DNA of 64,000 nt from assembly GCF_030323025.1 (NCBI RefSeq), contig NZ_CP097329.1, forward strand, positions 81,001 to 145,000. The letters run 5' to 3'. The stretch is from Pseudanabaena mucicola str. Chao 1806. Its GTDB lineage: Bacteria > Cyanobacteriota > Cyanobacteriia > Pseudanabaenales > Pseudanabaenaceae. Under the pieces are notes generated by a model, which did not search any database, was not told the DNA's origin, and saw only the letters and a program-made list of their open reading frames with translations. The translations under genes and the position numbers were made by a program. This document shows, in pieces, positions 38,201 to 46,653 of the stretch. The first letter of the stretch is position 1, and every line of letters begins with the position of its first letter.

Positions 38201-39409
38201 CGAGACTGCAACATCTGCTTTGATTAAGTCCTGAGTTTGGTCTGTAATCTTGACTTTGACTAGCGGATCGTCAATGACCGTAACTTGGGTAACTTGATCG
38301 AGGTTATCGCCAGTAATCTCGACTTTGGTAGTTTCACCAGAGGGCAACTGATCGGGGCTAATGGTTTTAATATTGGGCTTTTGGAATTGGGCGCGGCGAT
38401 CGCGTTCGGCTCGGACTTGTTGCAAAAATTCCAAACTGATGTCAAAAGCTAGATCTTGACGATGCCATTCTTGATCGAATTGTTGGATGCTTTGAGCGAT
38501 CGCCTCACGATCTAAATCATCCCAAGAATATAAAAAGGTGACGCTCTCAGCATTGCGAGAATGGGCAGCACGGGTGAAGTTGTCTGAGCCTTCATGGAGA
38601 ATGTGGTTATCAAGGGAATCGCTAAAGATACCTGTTTTTTTGTGATAAACGGTGAAAGCTTGATCCATTTTGATCAGCTTAATTTGCAAAAACTCTAAAC
38701 GGACAAGCTCCGCCAAAATCTCAGTATGGCTAAAGATGCTATCAGCAAGTCCTTTTAAAAATTCTTGGATTGTCCGTTGAGCAAATTTGGCTCGATAGTC
38801 GGGGTCTTGTAATTTTTCAAGTTCATTGAGATCAGACTTTTTAGAAAAGCCTTGCCAATCCATTAGTAATAGGATTTTGCCATCGGTTTGAATGATTGAT
38901 TGTAGTGGCTCTTCATAAAATTTGAGGATACCACTGTCAAAGTTATAGGTGGATCGTCGATAAATAACGCTGCGCTCTAACATCTGGGCGATCGCAATAT
39001 TATATTTTGCTAATTCATCGGGTAAGTTATAGCGGCGTTGAATGCCTTTGATCGCTCTGAGGCTACCTTCTAGTAATGCTGGTTCTTTGGTAACGCGATC
39101 GCGATTTAGGAACTTCTCAATGCTTTTGATATTGCCAATTCTTAGTAAGCTCGTGCTAGGGATATCCCCTTGTTTTTTGGGGAGATAGTAATAAATTTTT
39201 GCGTCTTGTAGGTCAATGCGAACGACAATATGGGTGTCTTTTTTGCTGCCTAGCCCGAAGAATGAGGCGATGTTTTTGAGTAGGCTATCAGCGTCACGGT
39301 GTTTGAAAACTAGCCAATATTGGTTATCTAGCCCTTTGATCGGATTGCCTTGGGGCGAATAGTAGGGGCGTTCTTTGCGTATTAGCTCGGCAATAACGTT
39401 TTCTAGCAC
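35246..39409 (-). CDS. PLD-like nuclease - TIG domain - SNF2/RapA-type helicase fusion
   Basis: This 1387-residue protein looks like a defence or repair enzyme. A PLD-type phosphodiesterase motif lies near 255-300 (YHKKTGIFSDS with H-x-K, then LHEGSDNFTRAAHSRN). An IPT/TIG-like beta-sandwich follows near 343-433 (IKTISPDQLPSGETTKVEITGDNL). The SF2 core starts near 500: Walker A ADAVGLGKTRLAAA, DEAH in LVIIDEAHEG, motif III LLLTATPWNNR, and motifs V-VI GQNLQDADYLINID and LEQRIGRIDRP near 1060-1090. An acidic stretch (EDYEEEEEEENND) separates helicase lobes. The coding DNA is continuous with no frameshift. Confidence 0.75.
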   Translation of the reverse strand: MLENVIAELIRKERPYYSPQGNPIKGLDNQYWLVFKHRDADSLLKNIASFFGLGSKKDTHIVVRIDLQDAKIYYYLPKKQGDIPSTSLLRIGNIKSIEKFLNRDRVTKEPALLEGSLRAIKGIQRRYNLPDELAKYNIAIAQMLERSVIYRRSTYNFDSGILKFYEEPLQSIIQTDGKILLLMDWQGFSKKSDLNELEKLQDPDYRAKFAQRTIQEFLKGLADSIFSHTEILAELVRLEFLQIKLIKMDQAFTVYHKKTGIFSDSLDNHILHEGSDNFTRAAHSRNAESVTFLYSWDDLDREAIAQSIQQFDQEWHRQDLAFDISLEFLQQVRAERDRRAQFQKPNIKTISPDQLPSGETTKVEITGDNLDQVTQVTVIDDPLVKVKITDQTQDLIKADVAVSADHPPQTLNDFRVRDKKGEEYKVNPAIAPKVSNIVKVPEFPEILGFKEAIEKILAGEYGTPNDFLYWMAKQRPNQFRVKQDSYLDELINQSILYEHQKSGAQHCLRVMQDFGVAVCADAVGLGKTRLAAAVAYLYREQKEQQCGQAKIAIVAAQKLWSNWEREMSELGFRRKDYELFNKNLMSRKGSKFVEEFNRFEGADLVIIDEAHEGIRNFNNRIHKTCLQIREQDQRNGKQRQFLLLTATPWNNRREDIYNILSPFLTRLEGFKEVGFPAEVSQWFESRESGVENFTDRTDLFRRVYKQLFLQRTRQMLREAMPEMNVYAKRLAEWLPVQFEPSTEKALEQIFTQFETSLYIPFADPLRYFTGTAEQRSLLKNQRRFFLQRAESSMYALRRTIVNFRMRIKLMSDRLAKIADAPTAEGLNNFLLEHYGFSKQTKIELDYQLNYEADFFMEDEDYEEEEEEENNDPETSKETKRQQLCNQIDRATDALIDHPEKAKQIYDLMLAACEQDLKQMEQIQNLLADEFLKDHKREQVTQQVKNLISQGKKVLLISTFSDTVLDYYLHMSRDSAIASQGIGMAIGSTKTYFPENATRPLQFAPHNFIKYNRPTNGIKRQQLFRLFAPVATCKNPSDRPSPSDEVMVLIGSETLSVGQNLQDADYLINIDLPWNPMTLEQRIGRIDRPKQHKAENIVIYYANSESQLLRQASRLKNLNKKLVGDLANPDGEIANVTDANTLGASVYGDTLFDDPILPGYVDFIQSLAKSRNMEHVNLQEEVYRQQENSHDLYTHQEILYAEDLSKRIAELGQDYQANAITLGQSSDKKTEPQALTGLTVKYFDPNGAVIAEQEQHIFWNDHTGDRDAYGVAIATAFNTPEVSEVIAANHLLTSANNLYKQLVQLKQHLSTDLAQVDTFANINVDSERLSKIKKRVALLSSFPQGISRQDVTETLKKLNSCKHSNDLGMLYIHALSNYQTKNGDFINR

Positions 39410-39691
39410 TGGGGACTGGGGACTAGGTATAGACCCTTCTAATTTACTTTATATTTCAGGATATTTCAGGAATTGATTCATACCTTTTGAATGTTCAGTA
39501 AAAAGTAGTAGTGAGATCCTCTTCTTTGTATCTAGTGTCCCAAGATTGTTTTTTGACCTAAAAACAACTATATATATGGCTTTCCAACTCTTGATATAAG
39601 TGCGATCATAGTAACTGACGATAAAAATATATAAAAGTATTAACTCAAGAAAAAAGTTAGAACTTTATGTAAGTACTAAGGAGGGTATGTT
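39410..39691. promoter_or_regulatory. Divergent promoter region, helicase and ImmA-PIN genes
   Basis: AT-rich 282-base spacer without a gene. A strong ribosome-binding site AAGGAGGG at 39678-39685 stands six bases before the ATG at 39692, unusual in this window where most starts lack one. Confidence 0.55.
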
Positions 39692-40762
39692 ATGACCCAA
39701 ACTAAAGTTAAGCCTAACTACGTTGACCTCAAGACTTTATACGATCGCCTAAAGCAAATTGGCTTTAATCGGGACTTTGTAAAGAAAAAGTTATTGCCAG
39801 ACTGGTGGGATAGCGATTTTGAAGCTACGCAAAGCGCAGTGGTAGAGGCTGCTGCCTATGTATCTCGCCGCACAAATTTAGATATGAGATCTTTGCTATA
39901 TGCAGACTCAGAGCCTTTTTTTCAGGAATCAGGACACCATGAATTTAAGGTTAAACAAGGAACTCTCAAGAATGAACTACAAGTAGCTCAAAATCTGTGC
40001 GATCGCGTTGCTGAAATTGTTTCCTATGCTTGCACTACAGATAAAGCTAGTCTAGTTAATTTGAGCGCTCAAGAGGTAAGGAAACAAATCCTTAGCTCAT
40101 TTCCAACAGTCACGATGGAAGGGCTATTAGACTTCTGTTGGAAAAATGGTATACCTACTGTCCATGTAAATAAATTTCCTAAGAATCAGAAAAAATTTGA
40201 TGGTATGGTTGGCTACTTTTATGAGCGACCTGTAATTACAATTTGTCAAAAACGTAAATCTGCTGCATGGCTATCTTTTACCATTGCCCATGAGCTAGGA
40301 CATATTCTCAAAGGGCATATTACAGAATATGCAATTGTCGATGAGAAAATAAGACCTAATGAAAGTGAAGTTAATGAAAGAGAGGGAATTGATGATCGAG
40401 AAATTGAAGCCAATGAGTTTGCCCTAGAGGTTTTATTTGGACAAAAAGACGCAAATTATTATTTGTCAGCAAATCTCTCTAGTAGTGATTTGATTGAGTA
40501 TGCAAAACAATGCTCTTTAGAAGAATCTGCAAATCCTAGTGCTGTAGTGCTTAACTATGCTTGGTATAAAGAAAAAGTTGCTATTACAAAGAAGGAAAAG
40601 GAAATAACTTGGGCTGTTGCACAAACTGCACTACATCATTTTGAACCTAATAGTAATGCTCCAGTTGCGATCAATGACTACTTACAGCAATATTTAGATC
40701 TGGAGAATCTTAGTTATGACAATCGAGATTATCTCGAACAAATGACTGCTGAAGAGGTCTAG
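39692..40762 (+). CDS. ImmA/IrrE-family metallo-endopeptidase
   Basis: The 356-residue product has the zinc-protease motif TIAHELGHILKGH (HEXXH) and a downstream acidic ligand region DREIEANEFALEVL, as in ImmA/IrrE. A distinct N-terminal part (about 1-140) carries FVKKKLLPDWWDSDF, seen in a class of longer ImmA-type proteins, but no HTH is obvious. ImmA proteins cleave repressors or antitoxins. It is followed two bases later by a PIN-like gene starting with TTG, so the two are translationally coupled, like a toxin-antitoxin or signalling pair. Confidence 0.8.
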   Translation: MTQTKVKPNYVDLKTLYDRLKQIGFNRDFVKKKLLPDWWDSDFEATQSAVVEAAAYVSRRTNLDMRSLLYADSEPFFQESGHHEFKVKQGTLKNELQVAQNLCDRVAEIVSYACTTDKASLVNLSAQEVRKQILSSFPTVTMEGLLDFCWKNGIPTVHVNKFPKNQKKFDGMVGYFYERPVITICQKRKSAAWLSFTIAHELGHILKGHITEYAIVDEKIRPNESEVNEREGIDDREIEANEFALEVLFGQKDANYYLSANLSSSDLIEYAKQCSLEESANPSAVVLNYAWYKEKVAITKKEKEITWAVAQTALHHFEPNSNAPVAINDYLQQYLDLENLSYDNRDYLEQMTAEEV

Positions 40763-40764
40763 GC

Positions 40765-41385
40765 TTGGCTATCACCTGTTTTATTGATATTGATGCGATT
40801 GGTAAGTTAGTAGCTTTTAACCTTTTCTGGGAAGTTCTTTCTGTTCTGGATATAAATATATCTGATCTCAGAGTATTGGAGAGTGCTAAGCCTAGATTCA
40901 AGAAAAATAAGGATATGCGAAAGCTTTACGGTGCAGAGGTTTGTGATACTGCGATCGATATTCTAGAGGCTTGTCAAACTGTTCCTGCGGAAGAGATAGA
41001 AGAGTTTCATAATATTAAGTTGGAAAAACTTGACCCAGGCGAACGTTTTCTGATATCGGCGGCTATTCAGGAGGGAGCTTTTTTATTTACGACTGGTGAT
41101 AAAAACTGCTTACAGGCACTTGCAAATGAACCAAGTCTAGAGAATATCGCTAAGCAATTGCAAGGACGAACAATTTGCGTAGAACAGTTTATATATAAGC
41201 TGATTGAGCTTCAAGGATTTGCTTGGGTACAGTCGAGAATTTTGGCGGCTCCAGAATGTGACAAGGCAATCAAGATTGCTTTCGGTTGGTCAGAGCCAGT
41301 GAGTGAGTCAGTAGCTTTAGAAAATTTACAAAGCTATATCAATGATGTGCAGTTGCGATCGCAAGGTTTATTAGCAGATTTATAA
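40765..41385 (+). CDS. PIN-like protein coupled to the ImmA gene
   Basis: The 206-residue product has a PIN-like order of acidic residues: ITCFIDIDAIGKLV at the start, LDPGERFLISAAI in the middle and LFTTGDKNCLQALA, matching D...E...D of PIN ribonucleases. About 60 residues follow the core. The start is TTG 40765, two bases after the upstream TAG; upstream in frame a stop at 40750 excludes a longer start. It is likely an RNase or regulated target of the neighbouring protease. Convergent with the methylase fragment at 41388. Confidence 0.6.
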   Translation: MAITCFIDIDAIGKLVAFNLFWEVLSVLDINISDLRVLESAKPRFKKNKDMRKLYGAEVCDTAIDILEACQTVPAEEIEEFHNIKLEKLDPGERFLISAAIQEGAFLFTTGDKNCLQALANEPSLENIAKQLQGRTICVEQFIYKLIELQGFAWVQSRILAAPECDKAIKIAFGWSEPVSESVALENLQSYINDVQLRSQGLLADL

Positions 41386-41619
41386 ATTTACTCAATGGGA
41401 AAGCTGGGAATAGCAGCATCGATCGCATTCATAATCTGCATGGTTTCAGAGAGTGCGACGATGATTTTTTGATAGTGGTTGAGGTCTGCGGGGCTGAGTT
41501 GCCGACCTTTGCGGTCTTTGAGCCATTTGTGACAAACTTGATAGCCACCGACATAAAATTCCCAAACGCTTTGGGGTACTCCTGTAAATCTGTCGCCTTT
41601 TTTGTTAATGATGACTTCG

Positions 41620-41670
41620 CCGCCCTCACCCCCTGCCCCTCTCCCAGTGGGCGAGGGGAGAAATTTGGGA
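41620..41670. repeat. Genomic G/C-rich repeat inserted in a coding region, element 1
   Basis: C-rich segment CCCCCTGCCCCTCTCCCAGT with its partner GGGCGAGGGG, a repeat type widespread in cyanobacterial genomes. Translated on the minus strand in frame it gives FLPSPTGRGAGGEGG inside the methylase C-terminal fragment. Confidence 0.7.
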
Positions 41671-41715
41671 TGTCCTGCATCAACGATAAATTCGCCGCCT
41701 TTATCGATGATTTGC

Positions 41716-41769
41716 AGATCCCCCCTGCCCCCCTTAGTAAGGGGGGTGTCCGATAGGACGGGGGGATCG
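41716..41769. repeat. Genomic G/C-rich repeat inserted in a coding region, element 2
   Basis: Nested palindromes: GATCCCCC...GGGGGATC outside and CCCCCCTTAGTAAGGGGGG inside. Translated in frame on the minus strand it gives DPPVLSDTPLTKGGRGDLQI in the methylase C-terminal fragment, 45 bases from element 1. Confidence 0.75.
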
Positions 41770-42699
41770 AGTTTGGGTGATTTCATCAGGTGCAATGCAA
41801 CCAATTCTTCGCCATATCCGCCAAGTTTGCGGAATAGCTGATCGCTGCTGGTGAGGGGGACGCGGGGAAAGTCGATTTTTAGAAATTCGGCGTAACGGGT
41901 GCGATAGGTTGGGGAATGGAAGATTGCATAAATGTAATAGAAGATTGCTTCTGGGGTTGGGGTATAGCCAAGTTTGTTGGTTATTTCTGTTAGAAATTCA
42001 TCAGAGAAATTTGGGCGGCGTTGTTGTTCTGTTGTAGATGTTTGAGGATTGTTTTTGTCAGGATAGAGATAAAGAGGAAAATTATAATTACCTTCTCTTG
42101 TTTTATTGGATAAAGTACAACTTTCAGCTACAGTGCTTGATACACCAGTATGCTGCCATTCTGATGTTCCGATTTGTCTAGGAACTAATAAACAAAGATT
42201 TTCTCTTTCAGCAACATGATCTACAAGCTCACGCCTAGGATAGTCCATCATTACTGTACTAAAGTAACAATATCTTTGATCGAATGGACGATAATCACAC
42301 TTAATTAACCATTGCTCCCAGTCAATATCCTTTTGTATTTGCTTTCTAGCATCTTTAAGATGCCAATCTCGATTATCTTTTACGTCATATTTTTCTTGAA
42401 TTTCTTGATCTGATATGTCTGGATTTCTAAGGTCATCTAATCTTTGCTGAATTGCTGCTAAATCAAAATCAATTGCAAAATTATCTCTATGAGTTTGAAA
42501 GCCTAAAACATTGACAGTCATAGCTTCCGTGATTTTCCAATATGACTGAAACTCACCTAATAAATCATTATCTTGTGGAATAAACAAATGAAAAGGCTTT
42601 TGAAGTTCTACTTCTTTCCAATCTGTAGAATTAACATCATGAGTCGATAGCCAATCATACTTAGCCTCTCTCATCCCATACAAATGCGCGTGTTGAATA

Positions 42700-43071
42700 T
42701 CAGACATTACTTTTTAGATAGTTGCTTAAAAAAATCATTTGATTAACCATATTTTCTGCTGTGAGTGAGGCCATAACCACAGACAAACCGTACAATCTCT
42801 CACCAATCGAAAAATCCTGATGCATTAACAATATTCCAGCATGAACTTTACCCTCGGCTAAAAATTGCTTATGGATCTTGCTAAAGTCGCGAATGTTATA
42901 GGTGCAAATGACTCGATTGTTTTGACCAGCCCATAACAACTGTTCCTCATCTGAAAAACCTTCGCGTTTAACCTCACTGACTGTCGTTACATCTATCTCC
43001 CTCTGACGTAGCGCCATCAACAAAGCCCGATTCATACTGTCTTCATCTAGATAGAAGCGAATATTACTCAT
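42700..43071 (-). CDS. DUF5615 PIN-like toxin-type protein
   Basis: The 123-residue product matches DUF5615: FYLDEDSMNRALLMALRQ with the first acidic pair, VTTVSEVKREGFSDEEQLLWA, and ICTYNIRDFSKIHKQF. The family is PIN-like and usually pairs with a DUF433 antitoxin. The preceding DUF433 gene overlaps by one base (TAATG), and the methylase fragment after it overlaps by 8 bases. The pair sits inside the restriction-type gene. Confidence 0.8.
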   Translation of the reverse strand: MSNIRFYLDEDSMNRALLMALRQREIDVTTVSEVKREGFSDEEQLLWAGQNNRVICTYNIRDFSKIHKQFLAEGKVHAGILLMHQDFSIGERLYGLSVVMASLTAENMVNQMIFLSNYLKSNV

Positions 43072-43370
43072 TAGTAACTTCCCTTCGCCGCCTGATGTTC
43101 AGCATATAAGCGATCGTAATCCTCTCGATCTTGACGCAAGGATTGATCAATCTCCTCTCGATTCGCATGATAGTAAGTCAGCGCCGCATAAACTTGAGCC
43201 ATACTCAGATAACCCCAATTATCCGCAATTTCCTCAGGCGTTAAACCTTGTTTCCATAATGTCGCAATGCGTCCAACCGTAATGCGTGTATTCGCAATAC
43301 GCGGACGATTTCCGCAAATATCAGGATCGCAAACGATAAGCGTACCAATATTAAAAATAGTTGCTGTCAT
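43071..43370 (-). CDS. DUF433 antitoxin-type protein
   Basis: The 99-residue product has the DUF433 signature ICGNRPRIANTRITVGRIATL, EEIADNWGYLSMAQVYAALTYYHANREEID, a winged helix-turn-helix-like fold seen in VapB-type antitoxins. It directly precedes and overlaps its DUF5615 partner. It starts five bases after the stop of the methylase frame at 43375. Confidence 0.8.
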   Translation of the reverse strand: MTATIFNIGTLIVCDPDICGNRPRIANTRITVGRIATLWKQGLTPEEIADNWGYLSMAQVYAALTYYHANREEIDQSLRQDREDYDRLYAEHQAAKGSY

Positions 43371-43374
43371 AGGT

Positions 43375-44211
43375 TTAGGCTCCCTGCTCTTTAATCATTA
43401 TACAAACCGCCACGCCCTGCTGAATATCAAACACATTTTCATCCTTTGTGCCATCCACAGCCGTTTCCTTCTTCTTAGAATTACCATGTAAATCCAAAAT
43501 TCTAATCCAATTAAAACTCTTCGCCAAACTCTGACGCATTCCCCGAAAAGTCGGATTATCTAAATAACCATGATTCGTCACAAACGCCAAAATCCCTGTC
43601 CCCGTCTTATCAATGCGCCATTGTGAAAAGCGAATAAACTTCACATAGTCATCCTGTAACCATTTCGGATTCTTCTCTCCCAAAGGCAACCCATCCACAA
43701 AATAATAATCCTTGACTAAGCCGCCCACCCACTCGCTCTTATTTTCAGAATGTCCAGAATAAGGAGGATTGCCAATTACCACCATGATTTCAGATTGCTT
43801 TTTAACTACTGCCCCCTGCTTTGCTTCTGCGGCGATCGCCTCCTCCATTTCAGGGATATTTATCTTTAACTGTTGAGTTTCAGTTGTTATCTTCACATCA
43901 TCCAAAGTATTAATCAGATAAACTCCCAACCTTTGCGAACTATCAAACCGATAACCCGACTCCTCCAAAAACAAACCTAACTTCAAATGACAAATCGCAT
44001 AGGGAGCCATCAACAACTCAAACCCAAACACACGCGGCAACAAATGATCGCGCACATAGTCCGACCATGAAATATCACCAAGCTTTTGTTTAATTAGCGA
44101 TCGCGCCTCACCATCATTCTCAAAGCGATCGTGAATCAACTTAAAAATCCATAACAAAAACGTCCCCGTTCCACAGGCAGGATCGAGAATCATCACCTCT
44201 GGATCAGCCAA
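43375..44211 (-). pseudogene. Catalytic segment of N6-adenine DNA methylase
   Basis: The frame carries the SAM-binding motif I ILDPACGTGTFLLWIF and the catalytic motif IV VVIGNPPYSGHSENKSEW, so the adenine methyltransferase core is intact. It ends FDIQQGVAVCIMIKEQGA. It is in the same frame as the upstream fragment at 44233-45375 and separated from it only by a TAG at 44233-44235. The first possible start here is TTG 44211, without a ribosome-binding site. The C-terminal recognition part lies beyond the inserted DUF433-DUF5615 pair. Confidence 0.75.
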
Positions 44212-44232
44212 CCCAAGCGGCTTATTAAACTT

Positions 44233-45375
44233 CTACTTAATTAAAATATCAACCGATCGCACCATATAGGAAACCACAGGCTCAGGCGTATAGTAAACCC
44301 CCCGCCGTTCTCGCATCTTCGGCTTATACGCCGCCAAAAAGTCCTCATAAAAGCGAATTACAATATCCTCACGATTCATCTTCTCCCGAAAATCCGAGAG
44401 AATTGCATCCATCTTCGCCGCCCGCAAAATCCCAAACACCTCCGCAATGCAACCGATTAAATCATCACCCAACTCATTCGGCTTCTGCTCCGACACATCC
44501 TTAAATAACTGACGCAAAAATGGATTAGTCTCAGGCAACTGTTGCCAAGCATCGCGCCGATTAAAATCAAACAACGGGTCGCGCACATGGCTAAACACTC
44601 GCGCCGTAAACAAACCATAGGCGATCGTCTGAGCATAAATATCCGCAAAACTATAATCCTTCTCACTCTCCGCCGCCAACTTCAGACTAGGCAACAACTC
44701 ACGCTGAAAGCTCAACAGCAACCTGTGTAAATAGCCATCATTCCCCTCAGCCCCATATACCAAGGGCAAAACCTGCTCAATCCGTCGCGTCACCTCCGCC
44801 AACAATTGCGCCAACTCCTTCGCAGTCTGAGCCGTCTTATAAAAAGCCCACTCCACCGACGGAATCGAGAAAAAGTCACTGTCAGCATCGGCAAACTTAA
44901 ACCGATTCGTTAGCACCAAATTCTCTTGATTGAGTCGCACCAAACGCGATCGCAGATCCTCACTATTCCAAGCAAAAGTCTCAATCTGCCTCTGACGTAA
45001 ACCACCCTCCATCGGCAACACCATCGCCACCCGTCCCGATCGCGCCGCTATAGGCAATAGCAAATACATCACAGGCATATTTTCTAGATCTTGCTCCAAA
45101 TAATGCCCATAGATTTTTTGCTGCTGTGCTGGCACAGTCAAAAAGCCCTTAATCTCACTATCACTAAGCCGATCTAGCTCCTCATAAAACCCCACAGCGA
45201 TCGGGCAAGTATTCTGAGCCTGTGCAACATCCTGCCCTGCCCTCACATACCGCAACCCCGAACCCGTCCGATCCAACTCCTGCAAAGGATAGCCCAAAAA
45301 CTCTCGCAAAGCCTCAACGCGCTGCGCCTCAGTCCCCATTGCGATCGCTTCAAATTTAGGCAAACCTTCAGACAT
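44233..45375 (-). pseudogene. N-terminal part of N6-adenine DNA methylase/restriction enzyme
   Basis: The 380-residue frame (start ATG 45375) ends with the coupler region FADIYAQTIAYGLFTARVF, NPFLRQLFKDV and REDIVIRFYEDFLAAYKPKMRERRGVYYTPEPVVSYMVRSVDILIK, which in this class leads straight into the methylase motif I. An in-frame TAG follows, then KFNKPLGLADPEVM. An N-terminal PD-(D/E)XK nuclease, common in relatives, is not recognisable. With the two downstream parts the ancestral protein would be about 1100 residues. Confidence 0.7.
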
Positions 45376-45700
45376 CTTCAAATCCTTATTGCTAGAAACT
45401 GATTGCTAGAAAGTCAAAAGAAAAACAGAGTTTTTCATAGCAAATATCAGCATAGTACGAAAAACAATCAAGATTAATGATTTTTCGTATTTCTAGTAAT
45501 AAACAGCAATAAAAATCTAAGTAGCTCAACTTAATTAAAAAAACAAACCAGAGCTTTGCTCCGCCCGCGTAGCGGGCGAAACAAAACTCTCGGTTTTTAG
45601 TTTACTTATGTCATGCAATATAATTGTGTTACATGACTACTATCTCTTGAAGATGCTTTTAATAGTCTGCCAAATTCAGGTTTTCTATCTTGGTTTACTC
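45376..45700. other. Spacer between the methylase gene and rpsB
   Basis: No gene is supported. A GC-rich hairpin CGCCCGC-GTA-GCGGGCG lies at 45562-45578, flanked by imperfectly paired AACCAGAG and CTCTCGGTT. It stands about 190 bases upstream of the methylase start. Confidence 0.4.
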
Positions 45701-45735
45701 ATAAAAAAGGGTGCGATTATCGCACCCTTTTTTAT
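45701..45735 (-). terminator. rpsB terminator
   Basis: Arms ATAAAAAAGGGTGCGAT and its complement pair perfectly over 17 bases, with a T-run on the minus strand side, 13 bases after the rpsB stop. Confidence 0.85.
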
Positions 45736-45747
45736 ACTTGAGAAGAT

Positions 45748-46527
45748 TTATGCTTCTACTTCGTCTTCATCACCAGTGATGATTTCATCATCGGCATATG
45801 CTTCTACTTCTTCAGCAGAAATTTCATATTCGATATCTTCAATATCGCCATGACGACCTTCGTAAATTGCATCAGCGAGCTTACCAACTACCAACTTGAT
45901 CGAACGAATTGCGTCATCGTTGGCAGGAATACCAATATCAACGCTATCGGGATCACAGTTGGTGTCAAGCAAAGATACGATGGGAATACGCAGCTTTTGG
46001 CATTCTTGAACAGCATTGTACTCGCGCTTGTGGTCAACAATGATCACGATATCAGGTGGTTTCCGCATCAACTTGATTCCACCGAGATACTTGCGAAGCT
46101 TTTCCATTTCGCGGCGCAGGGTAGATGCTTCCTTCTTCGGTAGGCGATCTAGCGCACCACTTTCATCGCGACGTTCAAGATCCTTAAGGCGATCAACACG
46201 GGTTTTGATCGTTGTCCAGTTGGTGAGCATTCCACCCAACCAGCGTTGGTTGATGTAGTAGCTACCACAGCGAGCAGCCTCTTGAGCGATTAGACCAGCA
46301 GCTTGACGCTTGGTTCCGACAAATAATACTTTCTTACCTTGCTCAGAAGCTTGACGCAAATAGGCATAAGCTTCTTCGAGGTACTGTGCAGTTTGCACAA
46401 GGTCAATAATATGAACGCCATTACGCTCGGTGAAGATGTAAGGCTCCATCTTGGGGTTCCAGCGACGGGTTTGATGCCCGAAGTGGACTCCCGACTCTAG
46501 CAATTGGGCTAGGGTTACAACTCCCAT
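45748..46527 (-). CDS. rpsB: 30S ribosomal protein S2
   Basis: S2 binds 16S rRNA and S1 at the head-body junction. The 259-residue product has [63 protein letters not shown] and [23 protein letters not shown], all diagnostic. The last 25 residues are acidic. A good Shine-Dalgarno AAGGAGAAA precedes the start. tsf, its usual downstream partner in cyanobacteria, is not next: the gene ends at a strong terminator. Confidence 0.97.
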   Translation of the reverse strand: MGVVTLAQLLESGVHFGHQTRRWNPKMEPYIFTERNGVHIIDLVQTAQYLEEAYAYLRQASEQGKKVLFVGTKRQAAGLIAQEAARCGSYYINQRWLGGMLTNWTTIKTRVDRLKDLERRDESGALDRLPKKEASTLRREMEKLRKYLGGIKLMRKPPDIVIIVDHKREYNAVQECQKLRIPIVSLLDTNCDPDSVDIGIPANDDAIRSIKLVVGKLADAIYEGRHGDIEDIEYEISAEEVEAYADDEIITGDEDEVEA

Positions 46528-46619
46528 TTAAGTTTTCTCCTTGTGTTCGGGTTTGTCCTTGAGCTTGAGATGGAATTTAATAATTTTTAAAACCTTACCT
46601 TGGCAAAATTTTAAAAACG

Positions 46620-46653
46620 AAAAAACACCCGAAACCTCAAGCGTGTGTTTTTT
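46620..46653 (-). promoter_or_regulatory. Terminator-like hairpin upstream of rpsB, possible leader attenuator
   Basis: On the minus strand AAAAAACAC pairs with GTGTTTTTT and is followed by CGTTTTT, the form of an intrinsic terminator, about 93 bases before the rpsB ATG. No minus-strand gene lies upstream for it to end, so it may be an attenuator in the rpsB leader. Confidence 0.4.

Larger units (their letters stand above)
41388..42707 (-). pseudogene. C-terminal (target recognition) fragment of N6-adenine DNA methylase/restriction enzyme
   Basis: The 439-residue frame begins MSDIQHAHLYGMREAKYDWL and includes the TRD-like segment WLIKCDYRPFDQRYCYFS and GVPQSVWEFYVGGYQVCHKWL near its end. These are the C-terminal landmarks of large type II/ISP-like methylases. 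Its natural N-terminal continuation is the methylase frame at 43375-44211, from which it is separated by the DUF433-DUF5615 pair. Its ATG overlaps the DUF5615 stop by 8 bases. Two repeat elements are translated inside it (41620-41670 and 41716-41769). Confidence 0.7.

Noticed and set aside
41469..41841. Plus-strand proline-rich frames opposite the methylase fragment
   Set aside because: They arise from the C-rich repeat elements on the other strand.
44233..44235. TAG as a recoded amino acid (pyrrolysine) in the methylase
   Set aside because: No recoding machinery is known in cyanobacteria and the gene is broken in other ways, so a nonsense mutation is simpler.
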